From NCBI RefSeq assembly GCF_902497875.1, contig NZ_CABVHY010000026.1, positions 1-64,000 of the forward strand: 64,000 nt of DNA, read 5' to 3'. This document shows positions 52,093-61,176 of the stretch, piece after piece. The position numbers and the translations under genes are program-made. The number at the start of each line of letters is the position of its first letter. Position 1 is the first letter of the stretch. The notes below the pieces were generated by a model. The model saw only the letters and a list, made by a program, of their open reading frames with translations. It was not told the DNA's origin and did no database searches. The stretch comes from Pseudomonas fluorescens (lineage in GTDB: Bacteria > Pseudomonadota > Gammaproteobacteria > Pseudomonadales > Pseudomonadaceae).

Positions 52093-52782
52093 TCAAGGAA
52101 CAAAACGATAGCCAACACCTGTTTCGGTGATGAGATGGCACGGCTGCGACGGGTCAGCTTCGATCTTCTTGCGCAGGCCTCCCATGAACACTCGTAGATA
52201 CTGTGTATCTGCTTGATGGGAAGGCCCCCATACCGCCTTAAGCAATTGCAGATGCGTCAGCACTCGGTCCGGGTGGGCACACAAGTGCGTCAGCAGGCGG
52301 TATTCCAGTGGGGTCAGGTGCACGGGAACGCCGGCGCGCTCCACGATGCGCCGATCCATGTCGATCCGAACATCACCAAAGGTCACGATCGAGGTGCTTT
52401 CAATACTCTTCACGCTCCGGCGCACCTGGGCCCGGACTCGCGCGAGCAATTCACCCGTGCCGAACGGCTTCACCAGATAGTCATCGGCACCGGTATCCAG
52501 CGCAATAATCTTGGCGGACTCGGCACTGCGCGCCGACAAGACAATAATCGGCACCTGCGACCAGGTCCGCAGATCGCGGATGAGGTCGACGCCATCGCCA
52601 TCAGGCAACCCGAGGTCAAGGACAATGAGGTCGGGTCGTCGTGTTCCGGCTTCAATGAGACCACGCTGCAGCGAGTCGGCCTCATACACCAGCAGCCCCT
52701 CGGCCTCGAGCGCCATGCGTACGAAACGCCGGATCTCGATTTCGTCCTCAACGATCAGGACACGCAGTGCCGTTTCACTCAT
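52093..52782 (-). CDS. kdpE: KdpE-type OmpR-family response regulator
   Basis: A 229-aa regulator: receiver (MSETALRVLIVEDEIEIRRF; phospho-acceptor Asp56 in LIVLDLGLPDGDG; Lys in GADDYLVKPFG) and winged-helix DNA-binding domain (HLTPLEYRLLTHLCAHPDRVLTH; YLRVFMGGLRKKIE). It is translationally close to the preceding KdpD part (start four bases after its stop). KdpE normally activates kdpFABC under K+ limitation. Here only the kdpF and partial kdpA targets remain. Confidence 0.92.
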   Translation of the reverse strand: MSETALRVLIVEDEIEIRRFVRMALEAEGLLVYEADSLQRGLIEAGTRRPDLIVLDLGLPDGDGVDLIRDLRTWSQVPIIVLSARSAESAKIIALDTGADDYLVKPFGTGELLARVRAQVRRSVKSIESTSIVTFGDVRIDMDRRIVERAGVPVHLTPLEYRLLTHLCAHPDRVLTHLQLLKAVWGPSHQADTQYLRVFMGGLRKKIEADPSQPCHLITETGVGYRFVP

Positions 52783-52786
52783 GATT

Positions 52787-55240
52787 CTAGTCCTCGTCAG
52801 TCGGCTCCGGCGACAGCTCGATAATCGGCGGCTCTGTGCGTGGCAGGCGCAAAGTGAAACGTGCGCCACCCTCCGGACGAGTGACACCGAGAACCGTTCC
52901 TCCATGAGCCTGGGCAATGGCACGGCTAATGGCAAGCCCCAGTCCGACACCCGGGATCGCGCTTTCCTTTTTACCGCGCTCGAACTTGCTGAATATCGCT
53001 TCCTCGTGCCCTCGCGGCAGTCCGGGACCATAATCGTCGACCCATAATTCAACAGTATCGTCGGTGGCGGCAGCGCCAATTCTGATGGGCGTATCGGGAG
53101 GGGTGTACTTGCCGGCGTTTTCCAGCAAGTTGACCAGCACTCGCTCGATCAACACCGCATCGATATGTACCAGCGGCAGGTCTTCAGGAAGAGCAACCTG
53201 TACCGGGCGCACTCCCAAGGCTGGTCGAATGGCCCTCAGCGAACTGCCCACAACTTCCTCCAAAGGTTGCCATTGCAAATTTAGCGCAACCGCACCAGAT
53301 TCAAGCCGTGCCATGTCGAGCAGGTTATTGACCAGTATGTTCATGCGTAGCGCTGATTCACGTATCGCATGGGCAATCTCGACTGGCTCGCCGGTCAACG
53401 AAGGCTTCGTCAGCGTCAGCGTCTCGGCCAATCCGACCATCGCCGTGAGAGGCGTTCGTAGATCATGTGAGATCGCAGCAAGCAGCGAGTTACGCAGGCG
53501 CTCCGACTCCATCTGAACTGTGGTGTCCTGAGCGACATTGACGTAATGGATTCTTTCGAGCGAGATGGCCAATAGCGACGCGCAGGTGTCGAGCAGGCGT
53601 CGCTGTTCCGGAACACCCAATCGGGTAGCGTCACGCGGCTGCACGGCCAATACACCGCGTACGCGCATTGGTGCCGACAGCGGCAGATAGAGTGTGGGGC
53701 TGGCCGGAAGCGTATCGGTTCCCTGCCCCGCCGCCTGGACTTTATCGAAGGACCATTGGGCAATGGCAGAGTCGACCTCAGGTGCATCGCCTGTGGTCAT
53801 CGGCGTTTGCAGCTTGTCGTTGTCATCCGCGACGAGCAAGGCTGACCGGGCGTTGAATTCGTCTGCGAGGAAGCGAGTCCCGATCTCGGCCACTTGCTCG
53901 GTCATTAGCGCGGCGGATAACTGTCGTGAAATCTCATACAGCGCTCGTATGCGATCTTCGCGTTTTTGCGCAACCCGTGCCTGGTAGGTCAGGCCGGCAG
54001 TCATTTGACCGATCACCAGTGCCACAACCAGCATTACACCGAAGGTCACCAGGTACTGGACGTCGCTGATGGCGAATGAAAAACGTGGTGATACGAAAAA
54101 GAAGTCAAACGCACCCACCGAAAAAAATGCGGCGAGAATCGCCGGACCGCGACCGTAGCGAACCGCGATGCCGACGACCGCGAGCAGGAACAGCATCACG
54201 ATATTGGCCAGTTCGAACACCCGCAACAGCGGCGTGGCGAGCAAGGTGGTCGCCGCACAGATCGCGGCACTCATGGCGTAGGCGGGCCACGCCACGCGAC
54301 TTTCACCCCCGATGGCTGCCTTCTCGGGCCGTGTCCTTTGTAATGCCGGGAGTGCTATCTGAACTACGTCCAGGTCGGCTCCAAACTCACCGATCCGATC
54401 CGCCAGCGCGGTCGGATTTTCATAGGGATGCGCCGAGTTGGTGTTGAAGAAACCGCCGCCGTTGGTGCCAAGCATCTTGATCGCCTCTTGCGACGCCACC
54501 GGTCCCATCGCAAGCGTTTGCGTGTGGCTGGTGGTGTCCTGCATGACGGCCTTGCCTTGGGCGTCCATCATCGGTTGGCCGGAAGCATCGAGCTTGGGTG
54601 ACTGGTACTGTATGACTTCAAGCGTCGCCACTTCTTTATACGGTTCGAAATTCTGGATCACCCCCTGGCTGACGAAAAACAACCCGAATATCAGCGATAG
54701 CGGCAGCAAGACCCACAAGGTGACACGGGTGAGGTCAGCCCAAATATTGCCGATGCTGGTCGCGCTGTGGCGTGCGAAGCCACGGATCAGTGCCATCACA
54801 ACCACAATGCCAGAGGCCGCCGACAGAAAATTCTGCACCGCCAGCGCGAGCATCTGGGTCAGATAGCTCATTGTCGCTTCGCCGCTATAGCCCTGCCAGT
54901 TGGTGTTGGTGACGAAACTGGCTGCCGTGTTGAACGACGAGTCAGGGCTGACGGCGCCAAAACCCTGCGGATTGAGCGGAAGGAAAGCTTGCAGGCGCTG
55001 TAGTGCATAGACTACCAACAGCCCGAGAATGTTGAACAGCAGCAGCGCGAGCACGTACTGAAGCCAACCCATCTCGGTGTCGGCCTTGACTCCCGCGAGG
55101 CGATATAGCGGTGCCTCAATACGTTTGCCGAAAGTGAATCGCCCCTCCATCACCGTGGTGAGCCAACTGGCGAGCGGCCACGCCAACGCAACCAGTACCA
55201 GAAGATAGACGCCAAGCAGAGTCCAGGCCTGGATCGTCAT
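52787..55240 (-). CDS. kdpA/kdpD: In-frame KdpA(N-term)-KdpD(C-term) fusion
   Basis: An unbroken 817-codon frame. Residues 1 to about 278 are KdpA (MTIQAWTLLGVYLLVLVALA, then NTAASFVTNTNWQGYSGE and MLGTNGGGFFNTNSAHPYEN). From about 279 (ADRIGEFGADLDVVQIAL) it is KdpD: four helices (about 320-415, with SDVQYLVTFGVMLVVALVIG), a GAF-like region, His592 in LLAAISHDLRTPLTA, then an ATPase domain (NLLENAGKYTP; DDYGPGLP; GVGLGLAISRAIAQAHGG). Missing: the rest of kdpA, all of kdpB and kdpC, and about 360 residues of KdpD. Junction near 54405. A deletion of roughly 5 kb is the simplest explanation; an assembly error is the alternative. It cannot work as a K+ pump. Confidence 0.9.
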   Translation of the reverse strand: MTIQAWTLLGVYLLVLVALAWPLASWLTTVMEGRFTFGKRIEAPLYRLAGVKADTEMGWLQYVLALLLFNILGLLVVYALQRLQAFLPLNPQGFGAVSPDSSFNTAASFVTNTNWQGYSGEATMSYLTQMLALAVQNFLSAASGIVVVMALIRGFARHSATSIGNIWADLTRVTLWVLLPLSLIFGLFFVSQGVIQNFEPYKEVATLEVIQYQSPKLDASGQPMMDAQGKAVMQDTTSHTQTLAMGPVASQEAIKMLGTNGGGFFNTNSAHPYENPTALADRIGEFGADLDVVQIALPALQRTRPEKAAIGGESRVAWPAYAMSAAICAATTLLATPLLRVFELANIVMLFLLAVVGIAVRYGRGPAILAAFFSVGAFDFFFVSPRFSFAISDVQYLVTFGVMLVVALVIGQMTAGLTYQARVAQKREDRIRALYEISRQLSAALMTEQVAEIGTRFLADEFNARSALLVADDNDKLQTPMTTGDAPEVDSAIAQWSFDKVQAAGQGTDTLPASPTLYLPLSAPMRVRGVLAVQPRDATRLGVPEQRRLLDTCASLLAISLERIHYVNVAQDTTVQMESERLRNSLLAAISHDLRTPLTAMVGLAETLTLTKPSLTGEPVEIAHAIRESALRMNILVNNLLDMARLESGAVALNLQWQPLEEVVGSSLRAIRPALGVRPVQVALPEDLPLVHIDAVLIERVLVNLLENAGKYTPPDTPIRIGAAATDDTVELWVDDYGPGLPRGHEEAIFSKFERGKKESAIPGVGLGLAISRAIAQAHGGTVLGVTRPEGGARFTLRLPRTEPPIIELSPEPTDED

Positions 55241-55329
55241 AAGAAATCCTCCGGAAACAGCAGCGCGGTGATGAGGTAGATCAGCAGCCCGAACGCCAGC
55301 AAGCCGCCCAAGAGGTAGAGGCCGTTCAT
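55237..55329 (-). CDS. kdpF: KdpF small membrane subunit
   Basis: A 30-aa peptide (MNGLYLLGGLLAFGLLIYLI, then TALLFPEDFL) consisting of one hydrophobic helix, as in KdpF, which stabilises the KdpABC complex. Its stop overlaps the kdpA start (ATGA) and its own start overlaps the stop of the preceding 31-aa ORF. Retained although most of the pump genes are lost. Confidence 0.85.
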   Translation of the reverse strand: MNGLYLLGGLLAFGLLIYLITALLFPEDFL

Positions 55330-55421
55330 GAACGCCTCCTGTTCAGTGCAGCACAACCGTAAGCCAGGCCCACTACGGTGACGAAGCACAGTGCGCCGAG
55401 CCCTAGAAAGACCATGTCCAT
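55326..55421 (-). CDS. 31-aa hydrophobic peptide upstream of kdpF
   Basis: Starts ATG at 55421 after a strong GGAGGAATCGTG and reads MDMVFLGLGALCFVTVVGLA, then YGCAALNRRRS; its stop overlaps the kdpF start. One helix with a positively charged end. The coupling and ribosome site argue that it is translated. Function unknown; possibly an extra small Kdp component. Confidence 0.65.
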   Translation of the reverse strand: MDMVFLGLGALCFVTVVGLAYGCAALNRRRS

Positions 55422-55711
55422 CACGATTCCTCCGGTGATGGTGTCTAGCCTAGGGACTCATGTATCAAGATGCTGAAAATACTCCGGCGGGCGAGATAAA
55501 GATCTCGAAAAGACGGAACGGGGCTTTTAGCGCTGTTTGCACTCTACGACCTCACCGCAGGTTGCGTCGCATCCAACCCTCCCCGTGTCGCGTATGAGTT
55601 GTCGGATCTAGGAATGGGCTTGCTGGTCCATATGATTCCAGTATGGACATGGGTGTTGGAAAACGCAGATAGAGTGCGAAGTGCTCGGGCGAACTATGAT
55701 ACCCGCGGCCC

Positions 55712-56065
55712 TCACTCTTCCTGAGCCACCAGGCGCAGACCTTTGCGCGTGACTTGCTGGCCCACTGTGAAGCGCTCGTTGGGCGAGCGCACGGTACTGA
55801 GGTTGCCTTGGGCATCCTTCACTTCGTAGGCGGTCCCACTCTGGCCAGAGGCTTGCTGCGCTGCACCGCCCAGGAAGAAACCGGCACCGGCCCCCACCAG
55901 CGCGCCCAGGGGACCGCCCACTGCGCCGACCATCATTCCGGTGAGCGTGCCATAGCCTTTGCCGCCCGTGGTATCGGGGACTTCGCGGACAACCTTGTCA
56001 GCCATGCATAGGGGGGAAAGAAGAACAAGGCACAGCGAGAAACTGAGGGGGATTGAATGAGTCAT
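55712..56065 (-). CDS. Glycine-zipper outer-envelope protein
   Basis: A 117-aa protein with a signal peptide (SLCLVLLSPLCMADK; cleavage near the Cys/Met-Ala) and a glycine-zipper helix pair (GTLTGMMVGAVGGPLGALVGAGAGFFLGG) as in SlyB/OmpA-linked 2TM glycine-zipper proteins. The C-terminal part (TVRSPNERFTVGQQVTRKG) resembles the SlyB-like end. Likely exported. Role not known. Confidence 0.8.
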   Translation of the reverse strand: MTHSIPLSFSLCLVLLSPLCMADKVVREVPDTTGGKGYGTLTGMMVGAVGGPLGALVGAGAGFFLGGAAQQASGQSGTAYEVKDAQGNLSTVRSPNERFTVGQQVTRKGLRLVAQEE

Positions 56066-56265
56066 GGTGGATTCCTTTGGCGGTTACTGTTTGCTATTGG
56101 ATCATCACAAACCGTGCCAGTTTTTTTATTCAATTAAATCAGTCTCTTATAAACACTGAGGTCATAAAGACTATGAGCGAAATACGTCATATCGACTATG
56201 CCATATGTCATTATGACTATAGCCACCAACGCTCAACCCTCCCCGCCCCTGGATTCCCCGAGCCG

Positions 56266-57009
56266 TCAAACCACCATCCCGTCCCGAGCCACCACCACGC
56301 CCGGTGGCAACGCGTTATCGGGCAGCCACGCATCCAGTGTGTGCCCGATGTGCGTCAACACCGCCAACCGCGGCTTCAACTCGGCGATGCAAGCCAGTGC
56401 CAGGTTGAGGTCGTTGTGGTTACGGGGTGACTGCGGTTGTGGCGCCATGGTGCAGTCCAGCACCAGCGCGTCCAACGGCTGGCGTTGCAGGAAGTCGCGA
56501 GTGTGCTCCGGCAGGCCGACGGTATCGGTCAGGTAGGCAATACGTCGCCCCTCGCCTTCCAGTAGGTAACCCAAGGTCGGTTTCGAATGCACCAAGGGTA
56601 CAGCCGTGACGCGAAGCGCACCAAGTTGCCGGCTTTCAAAGGCGCTGAACGGCTGACTGAAATCCAGAATCCCCGGGTGTTTGTACAGATCCGCCAAGCC
56701 CTCGGGGTCCACCGGACCGTGTACCGGAATCACCAGCCCCTGCCCCCAGCGCAAGTGCAACAACCCTTGCGCATGATCTGCGTGGTAATGGGTCTGCAGG
56801 ATGCCGTTGAAGCTACGCGGCGGGAAACGCTCGACCAGATCGGTGAGCCCCGAATCGATCAGCCAGCGTTGATCAGCGCACTCAATGAGCGCGCTGCACG
56901 GCCGACGGCGTAACCGTGGATCGACCTGCGCGGCGGCACACGCGCAACACTCACAACCGTAGACCGGTACCTGCCGCGCATCGGCAGTGCCCAACAGAGT
57001 CAGGCGCAT
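56266..57009 (-). CDS. phnP: PhnP cyclic phosphodiesterase
   Basis: A 247-aa metallo-beta-lactamase-fold enzyme: THYHADH motif (His74, His76, Asp78, His79) and a Cys-rich start (YGCECCACAAA). PhnP opens 5-phospho-alpha-D-ribose 1,2-cyclic phosphate in the C-P lyase pathway. Last gene of the phn operon; its start lies inside the end of phnN. Confidence 0.95.
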   Translation of the reverse strand: MRLTLLGTADARQVPVYGCECCACAAAQVDPRLRRRPCSALIECADQRWLIDSGLTDLVERFPPRSFNGILQTHYHADHAQGLLHLRWGQGLVIPVHGPVDPEGLADLYKHPGILDFSQPFSAFESRQLGALRVTAVPLVHSKPTLGYLLEGEGRRIAYLTDTVGLPEHTRDFLQRQPLDALVLDCTMAPQPQSPRNHNDLNLALACIAELKPRLAVLTHIGHTLDAWLPDNALPPGVVVARDGMVV

Positions 57010-57572
57010 ACCGCCTCCTTGCCGATCAGTTGCAGCAGGCGACCCAGGGTTTGCTCGATAGACCCGGAATTGTCCAGCAGTTGCAGGCGCTTGTCCTTGC
57101 TCGCCATCAAGCTTGCGGCGAAGTCAGCATTGCGCGCCAAGCGTGCCTCGATCTCCGGCAACGACTCGCGACCACGGACCAACAAGCGCTGGCGCAATAT
57201 TGCCTGATCCACCGTCAGCAATAGGCCGAGCAACGTCGGATAACGCTCACACGCCTGAGGCAAATGTCCACGTGAGCCGTTGACCAGCACATCCAGCCCG
57301 GACTCCAGCCACGCATCGATTTCCTTCGGGATGCCATAGAACAGGCCGTTGGCCTGCCAGCTCAAGGCAAACGCGCCCTGAGCCTGCAACGTTATGAACT
57401 CGTCGACGCTGACCGCCCGTGCGGCCTCGCCCACAGCTTCCGTCGAACGGGTGATGACCCGCCGCACGATCCGGCAGTCCCGATCGACCAGCGATTCGCG
57501 TGCAGCATCAAGCAGGCTGTCCTTGCCCGAACCGGAAGGTCCAATGAGATAGATCAACCTGCCGGCCATCAA
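57000..57572 (-). CDS. phnN: PhnN ribose 1,5-bisphosphate phosphokinase
   Basis: A 190-aa guanylate-kinase-like protein with P-loop GPSGSGKDS. It phosphorylates ribose 1,5-bisphosphate to PRPP, the final step of methylphosphonate-type degradation. Overlaps phnM and phnP at both ends. Confidence 0.95.
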   Translation of the reverse strand: MMAGRLIYLIGPSGSGKDSLLDAARESLVDRDCRIVRRVITRSTEAVGEAARAVSVDEFITLQAQGAFALSWQANGLFYGIPKEIDAWLESGLDVLVNGSRGHLPQACERYPTLLGLLLTVDQAILRQRLLVRGRESLPEIEARLARNADFAASLMASKDKRLQLLDNSGSIEQTLGRLLQLIGKEAVCA

Positions 57573-58714
57573 AACACCCTCTTCGCTTGTCGCCAGACCT
57601 GCTGGATCACCGGCATGCCGTCCTGGTTCCTGGCGTGGATCAGGTCGGCCCGCAAGCCGACGCGGATCTCTCCGCGATCATTGAGCCCCGCCGCCTGCGC
57701 CGGTGCACGACTGACCATGCCCACCGTTTGGGGCAGATCGCACTGATTGTCTTGCGCCGCGAGCATGAACGCCGCTTGCAGCAGGCTGGCGGGATAGTAA
57801 TCGCTGGAGAGAATATCCAGCAGCCCTTCTTTCGCCAGGTCAGCCGCCGCCACGTTGCCAGAGTGCGATCCGCCGCGCACGATGTTCGGTGCGCCCATCA
57901 ATACGCTCATGCCCAACCGATGGCTGGCGCGTGCGGCTTCCAGGGAGGTCGGGAATTCGGCAATGGTCATGCCCAAGCGGGCCGATTCCTCGACATGCGC
58001 CAGGGTCGCGTCATCGTGACTGGCTACCGACAGGCCCCGGGCCAGGCAGTCCTCAACAATGGCGCGGCGATAACGGTCGCTGAACTCGCGGGAGTTGGCC
58101 ACCTGGGTGAGGATGAATTCGTCCATCTGCAGCGTGGTCAGGTGGTATTTGCCCATGTAGTACTCGCGGTACTTCGCTTCAAGGGCGAATTGACGCTGAC
58201 CCGGCGAGTGGTCCATGACTGACACCAACTGCACCAGCGGGTGCTCCACCAGATCGCGAAACACGCTCAGGGTGTCCGGATGGCACAGCTCGCAACGCAA
58301 GTGCAGCCGGTGTTCGGCACGGGTCAGGCCGGCGGTGTTGGCCGAGGCAATGCCTTCGAGCATCGCCGACAGTTTCTGCATGCGGTTGCCCTTGGGGTTG
58401 ACGTCACCAATCGACAGCGCGTCGAAGACCGTGGTGATGCCCGCCGCGACGATCTGCGCATCATGACTCAAGATTGCAGAGGTCGAGGGCCAGTCCACGC
58501 CAGGGCGCGGCGTCATATGCTTTTCGAGGTTGTCGGTGTGCAGCTCGATCAGCCCCGGCAGCAGGTAGTCGCCGTGCAGGTCTTGCGCCTGTGGCAAACG
58601 GCTGGAGCACTCATCTATGTGTGTGATCAGGCCGTTGCGCACCACCACGGTGCCGTTGAACACCCGGTCTGCGGTGACGATTTGAGCGTTGCTAAGAATC
58701 TGTTCGGTCAGCAT
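57569..58714 (-). CDS. phnM: PhnM triphosphonate diphosphatase
   Basis: A 381-aa amidohydrolase-family protein (LPGLIELHTDNLEKHMTPRP, with VDWPSTSAILSHDAQIVAAG; MDHSPGQRQF). It removes pyrophosphate from alpha-D-ribose 1-alkylphosphonate 5-triphosphate before the C-P lyase step. Operon gene with overlapping ends. Confidence 0.95.
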   Translation of the reverse strand: MLTEQILSNAQIVTADRVFNGTVVVRNGLITHIDECSSRLPQAQDLHGDYLLPGLIELHTDNLEKHMTPRPGVDWPSTSAILSHDAQIVAAGITTVFDALSIGDVNPKGNRMQKLSAMLEGIASANTAGLTRAEHRLHLRCELCHPDTLSVFRDLVEHPLVQLVSVMDHSPGQRQFALEAKYREYYMGKYHLTTLQMDEFILTQVANSREFSDRYRRAIVEDCLARGLSVASHDDATLAHVEESARLGMTIAEFPTSLEAARASHRLGMSVLMGAPNIVRGGSHSGNVAAADLAKEGLLDILSSDYYPASLLQAAFMLAAQDNQCDLPQTVGMVSRAPAQAAGLNDRGEIRVGLRADLIHARNQDGMPVIQQVWRQAKRVF

Positions 58715-59418
58715 GGCAGGGCGTCCTTGGCAGTCGGGGTCATGTCGAGGTGGCGGTCGGCGACCGCTTCACGGGCGGCGCGGTCGTGAAAAATACCGAT
58801 CAGGGCGGCGCCTTGCGCTTTGGCTTCGTGCATCAGTTCCAGCACCACTTGACGGTTGGTGTCGTCCAGCGAAGCGGTCGGTTCGTCGAGCAGCATCAGC
58901 GGCCAAGTGACCATGAAGCCGCGCGCGATGTTGACCCTCTGTTGTTCGCCCCCGGAAAACGTGCCCGGCGCCAGTTGCCACAAGCGTTGCGGAATGTTCA
59001 GTCGCGCCAGCAGCTGTTCGGCCCGGGATTTGGCGTTGTCTTTCGACCAACCGCGCGCCAGGGCTGGCTCCATGACCACGTCCAGTGTCGCGACCCGCGG
59101 GATCACCCGCAGAAACTGGCTGACATAGCCCAAGGTCGTTTGCCGCACTTGCAGCACTTCACGCGGCTGCGCACCGACCATTTCCAGCCATCCGCCTTCA
59201 TGGCGCACGCGGATGCTGCCGCCCGCCGGTAGATAGTTGCCGTACAGCGTGCGCAACAAGGTGCTTTTGCCGGCACCGGACTGCCCGTGCAACACCAGGC
59301 ATTCACCGGCGCTGACGGTAAAGTTCAGGTCGTCGAGCACGTTCAGGACCACACCGTTTTGCTGGTGCAGCGTGAAGGTTTTCGAGAGGTTGCGAACCTC
59401 GATCAGCGTATTCATCAT
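58708..59418 (-). CDS. phnL: PhnL ABC-type ATPase
   Basis: A 236-aa ATPase of the C-P lyase complex: Walker A GQSGAGKST, signature FSGGEQQRVNIARG, Walker B LMLLDEPTASLD. Start taken at ATG 59418 after GGGGTGTGC; GTG 59424 is also in frame. PhnL is needed for phosphonate ribosylation with PhnGHI. Confidence 0.92.
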   Translation of the reverse strand: MMNTLIEVRNLSKTFTLHQQNGVVLNVLDDLNFTVSAGECLVLHGQSGAGKSTLLRTLYGNYLPAGGSIRVRHEGGWLEMVGAQPREVLQVRQTTLGYVSQFLRVIPRVATLDVVMEPALARGWSKDNAKSRAEQLLARLNIPQRLWQLAPGTFSGGEQQRVNIARGFMVTWPLMLLDEPTASLDDTNRQVVLELMHEAKAQGAALIGIFHDRAAREAVADRHLDMTPTAKDALPC

Positions 59419-59470
59419 GCACACCCCAAAAAGACGGCGGCGACCAGGGACCGCCCGGTCGCCGGTTGAA

Positions 59471-60304
59471 TCACGGTTGCAGCACCGAGGACACCAGCAG
59501 CTGCGAATAAGGATGCTGCGGGTCGTCGAGGATCTGATCGGTCAGCCCGGCTTCTACCACCCGGGAGCGGCGCATCACCATCAAACGGTCGGCCAGCAAG
59601 CGAGCAACGGCCAGGTCGTGGGTAACGATTACCACCGCCAGGTCCAATTCACGCACCAGGCCACGCAACAGGTCGAGCAAGCGCGCCTGCACCGACACGT
59701 CGAGGCCACCGGTGGGTTCGTCCATGAACACCAGGCGCGGGCCAGACACCAGATTGCGGGCGATTTGCAGGCGCTGCTGCATGCCCCCCGAGAAGGTGCG
59801 CGGCAGGTCATCAATGCGCAACGGGTCGATTTCTACCTGGCTCAGCCAGTCAATCCCGGCAGCTCGCAGCTGGCTGTAATTGCGCACGCCTTGGGCCATC
59901 AAGCGTTCGCCGATGTTGGCGCCGGCCGACACGCCCATGCGCAAGCCATCACGAGGGTTTTGTTCGACGAAGCCCCATTCGGTGCGCAGCAAGGTGCGGC
60001 GTTCGGCTTCGCTGGCGCTGTACAGGTCCAGCCACTGGCCGTCTTTGCCGCGATAACCGATGGTGCCGCGGTCCGGCGGGCAACGGCCGCTGAGCAGCGA
60101 AAGCAGGGTCGACTTGCCCGAACCGGACTCGCCGACGATGCCCAGCACTTCGCCGGGATACAGGTCGAAACTGACGTCGTCACAGCCTTTCTCCGGGCCA
60201 TACAAACGCGACAGGCCCCGTACTTTCAGCAGCGGTTGCGCGCGCTCTACCTGACGGTTCCGCAAGGTCTGTTCAGTCTGTTCAGTCTGCACTGACATGT
60301 TCAT
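59471..60304 (-). CDS. phnK: PhnK ABC-type ATPase
   Basis: A 277-aa ATPase: GESGSGKST, FSGGMQQRLQIARNL, RLVFMDEPTGGLD. It binds the PhnGHIJ core. I choose ATG 60304, overlapping the phnJ stop (ATGA); the longer frame to 60340 has a non-family start. Confidence 0.92.
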   Translation of the reverse strand: MNMSVQTEQTEQTLRNRQVERAQPLLKVRGLSRLYGPEKGCDDVSFDLYPGEVLGIVGESGSGKSTLLSLLSGRCPPDRGTIGYRGKDGQWLDLYSASEAERRTLLRTEWGFVEQNPRDGLRMGVSAGANIGERLMAQGVRNYSQLRAAGIDWLSQVEIDPLRIDDLPRTFSGGMQQRLQIARNLVSGPRLVFMDEPTGGLDVSVQARLLDLLRGLVRELDLAVVIVTHDLAVARLLADRLMVMRRSRVVEAGLTDQILDDPQHPYSQLLVSSVLQP

Positions 60305-61176
60305 TGACCGGCCTCCTGTTGGCTGCTGCGCTGGGCGCAATAGTCGGTGTCCGAGCAGACGAAGCTTTGGCTGCCGGCGTCGTCGAGGATCAGTTCATCG
60401 AGGTAGGAATCGCGGCTGCCACAGATGGCGCAGCACTGTTCCCATTTCTGTATTTCAAACGGGTGATCTTCGAAGTCGAGACTGACCACTTTGGTGTAGG
60501 GCGGCACGGCGTAGAGACGCTTCTCGCGACCGGCGCCGAACAGCATCAGCGCCGGGCTCATGTCGAGTTTCGGGTTATCGAATTTCGGGATCGGCGAAGG
60601 GTCCATCACATAGCGTTCGTCGACCATCACCGGGTAGGCGTAACTGGTGGCGATGTGGCCGAAGGTGGCGATGTCTTCGTAGAGTTTGACGTGCATCACG
60701 CCATAGTCGTTGAGCGCGTGCATGGTCCTGGTTTCGGTTTCCGACGGTTCGATAAAGCGCAGCGGCTCCGGAATCGGCACCTGATAAACCATGATCTGAT
60801 CGGCGTGCAACGGGGTTTCAGGAATCCGGTGACGGGTCTGGATCACGGTGGCTTCCGGCGTGCGTTCGGTGGTGGCGATGCCGGCGGTACGGGCGAAAAA
60901 GCGGCGGATCGATACTGCGTTGGTGGTGTCATCGGCGCCCTGGTCGATGACCTTTAGCACGTCATCGGCAGCCAGAATCGCGGCGGTCATTTGCATGCCA
61001 CCGGTACCCCAGCCATAGGGCAACGGCATTTCACGGCCACCGAACGGCACCTGATAACCGGGAATCGCCACGGCTTTGAGCAGGCCGCGGCGGATCATGC
61101 GTTTGGTTTGCTCATCGAGGTAGGCAAAGTTGTAGGCTTCGTCCCGCTCCGGGCGGACAGGCGTCACACGGCTCAT
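60301..61176 (-). CDS. phnJ: PhnJ carbon-phosphorus lyase
   Basis: The 291-aa radical-SAM enzyme that cleaves the C-P bond. Four Cys, 249, 252, 274 and 280, have the same spacing as the E. coli PhnJ set (3, 22 and 6 residues apart), in CAICGSRDSYLDELIL and FVCSDTDYC. Overlaps phnK and phnI. Confidence 0.96.
   Translation of the reverse strand: MSRVTPVRPERDEAYNFAYLDEQTKRMIRRGLLKAVAIPGYQVPFGGREMPLPYGWGTGGMQMTAAILAADDVLKVIDQGADDTTNAVSIRRFFARTAGIATTERTPEATVIQTRHRIPETPLHADQIMVYQVPIPEPLRFIEPSETETRTMHALNDYGVMHVKLYEDIATFGHIATSYAYPVMVDERYVMDPSPIPKFDNPKLDMSPALMLFGAGREKRLYAVPPYTKVVSLDFEDHPFEIQKWEQCCAICGSRDSYLDELILDDAGSQSFVCSDTDYCAQRSSQQEAGQ

Noticed and set aside
52787..55240. Calling the kdp fusion a pseudogene
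   Set aside because: The frame is continuous and the kinase motifs are intact, so I list it as a CDS and note the rearrangement.
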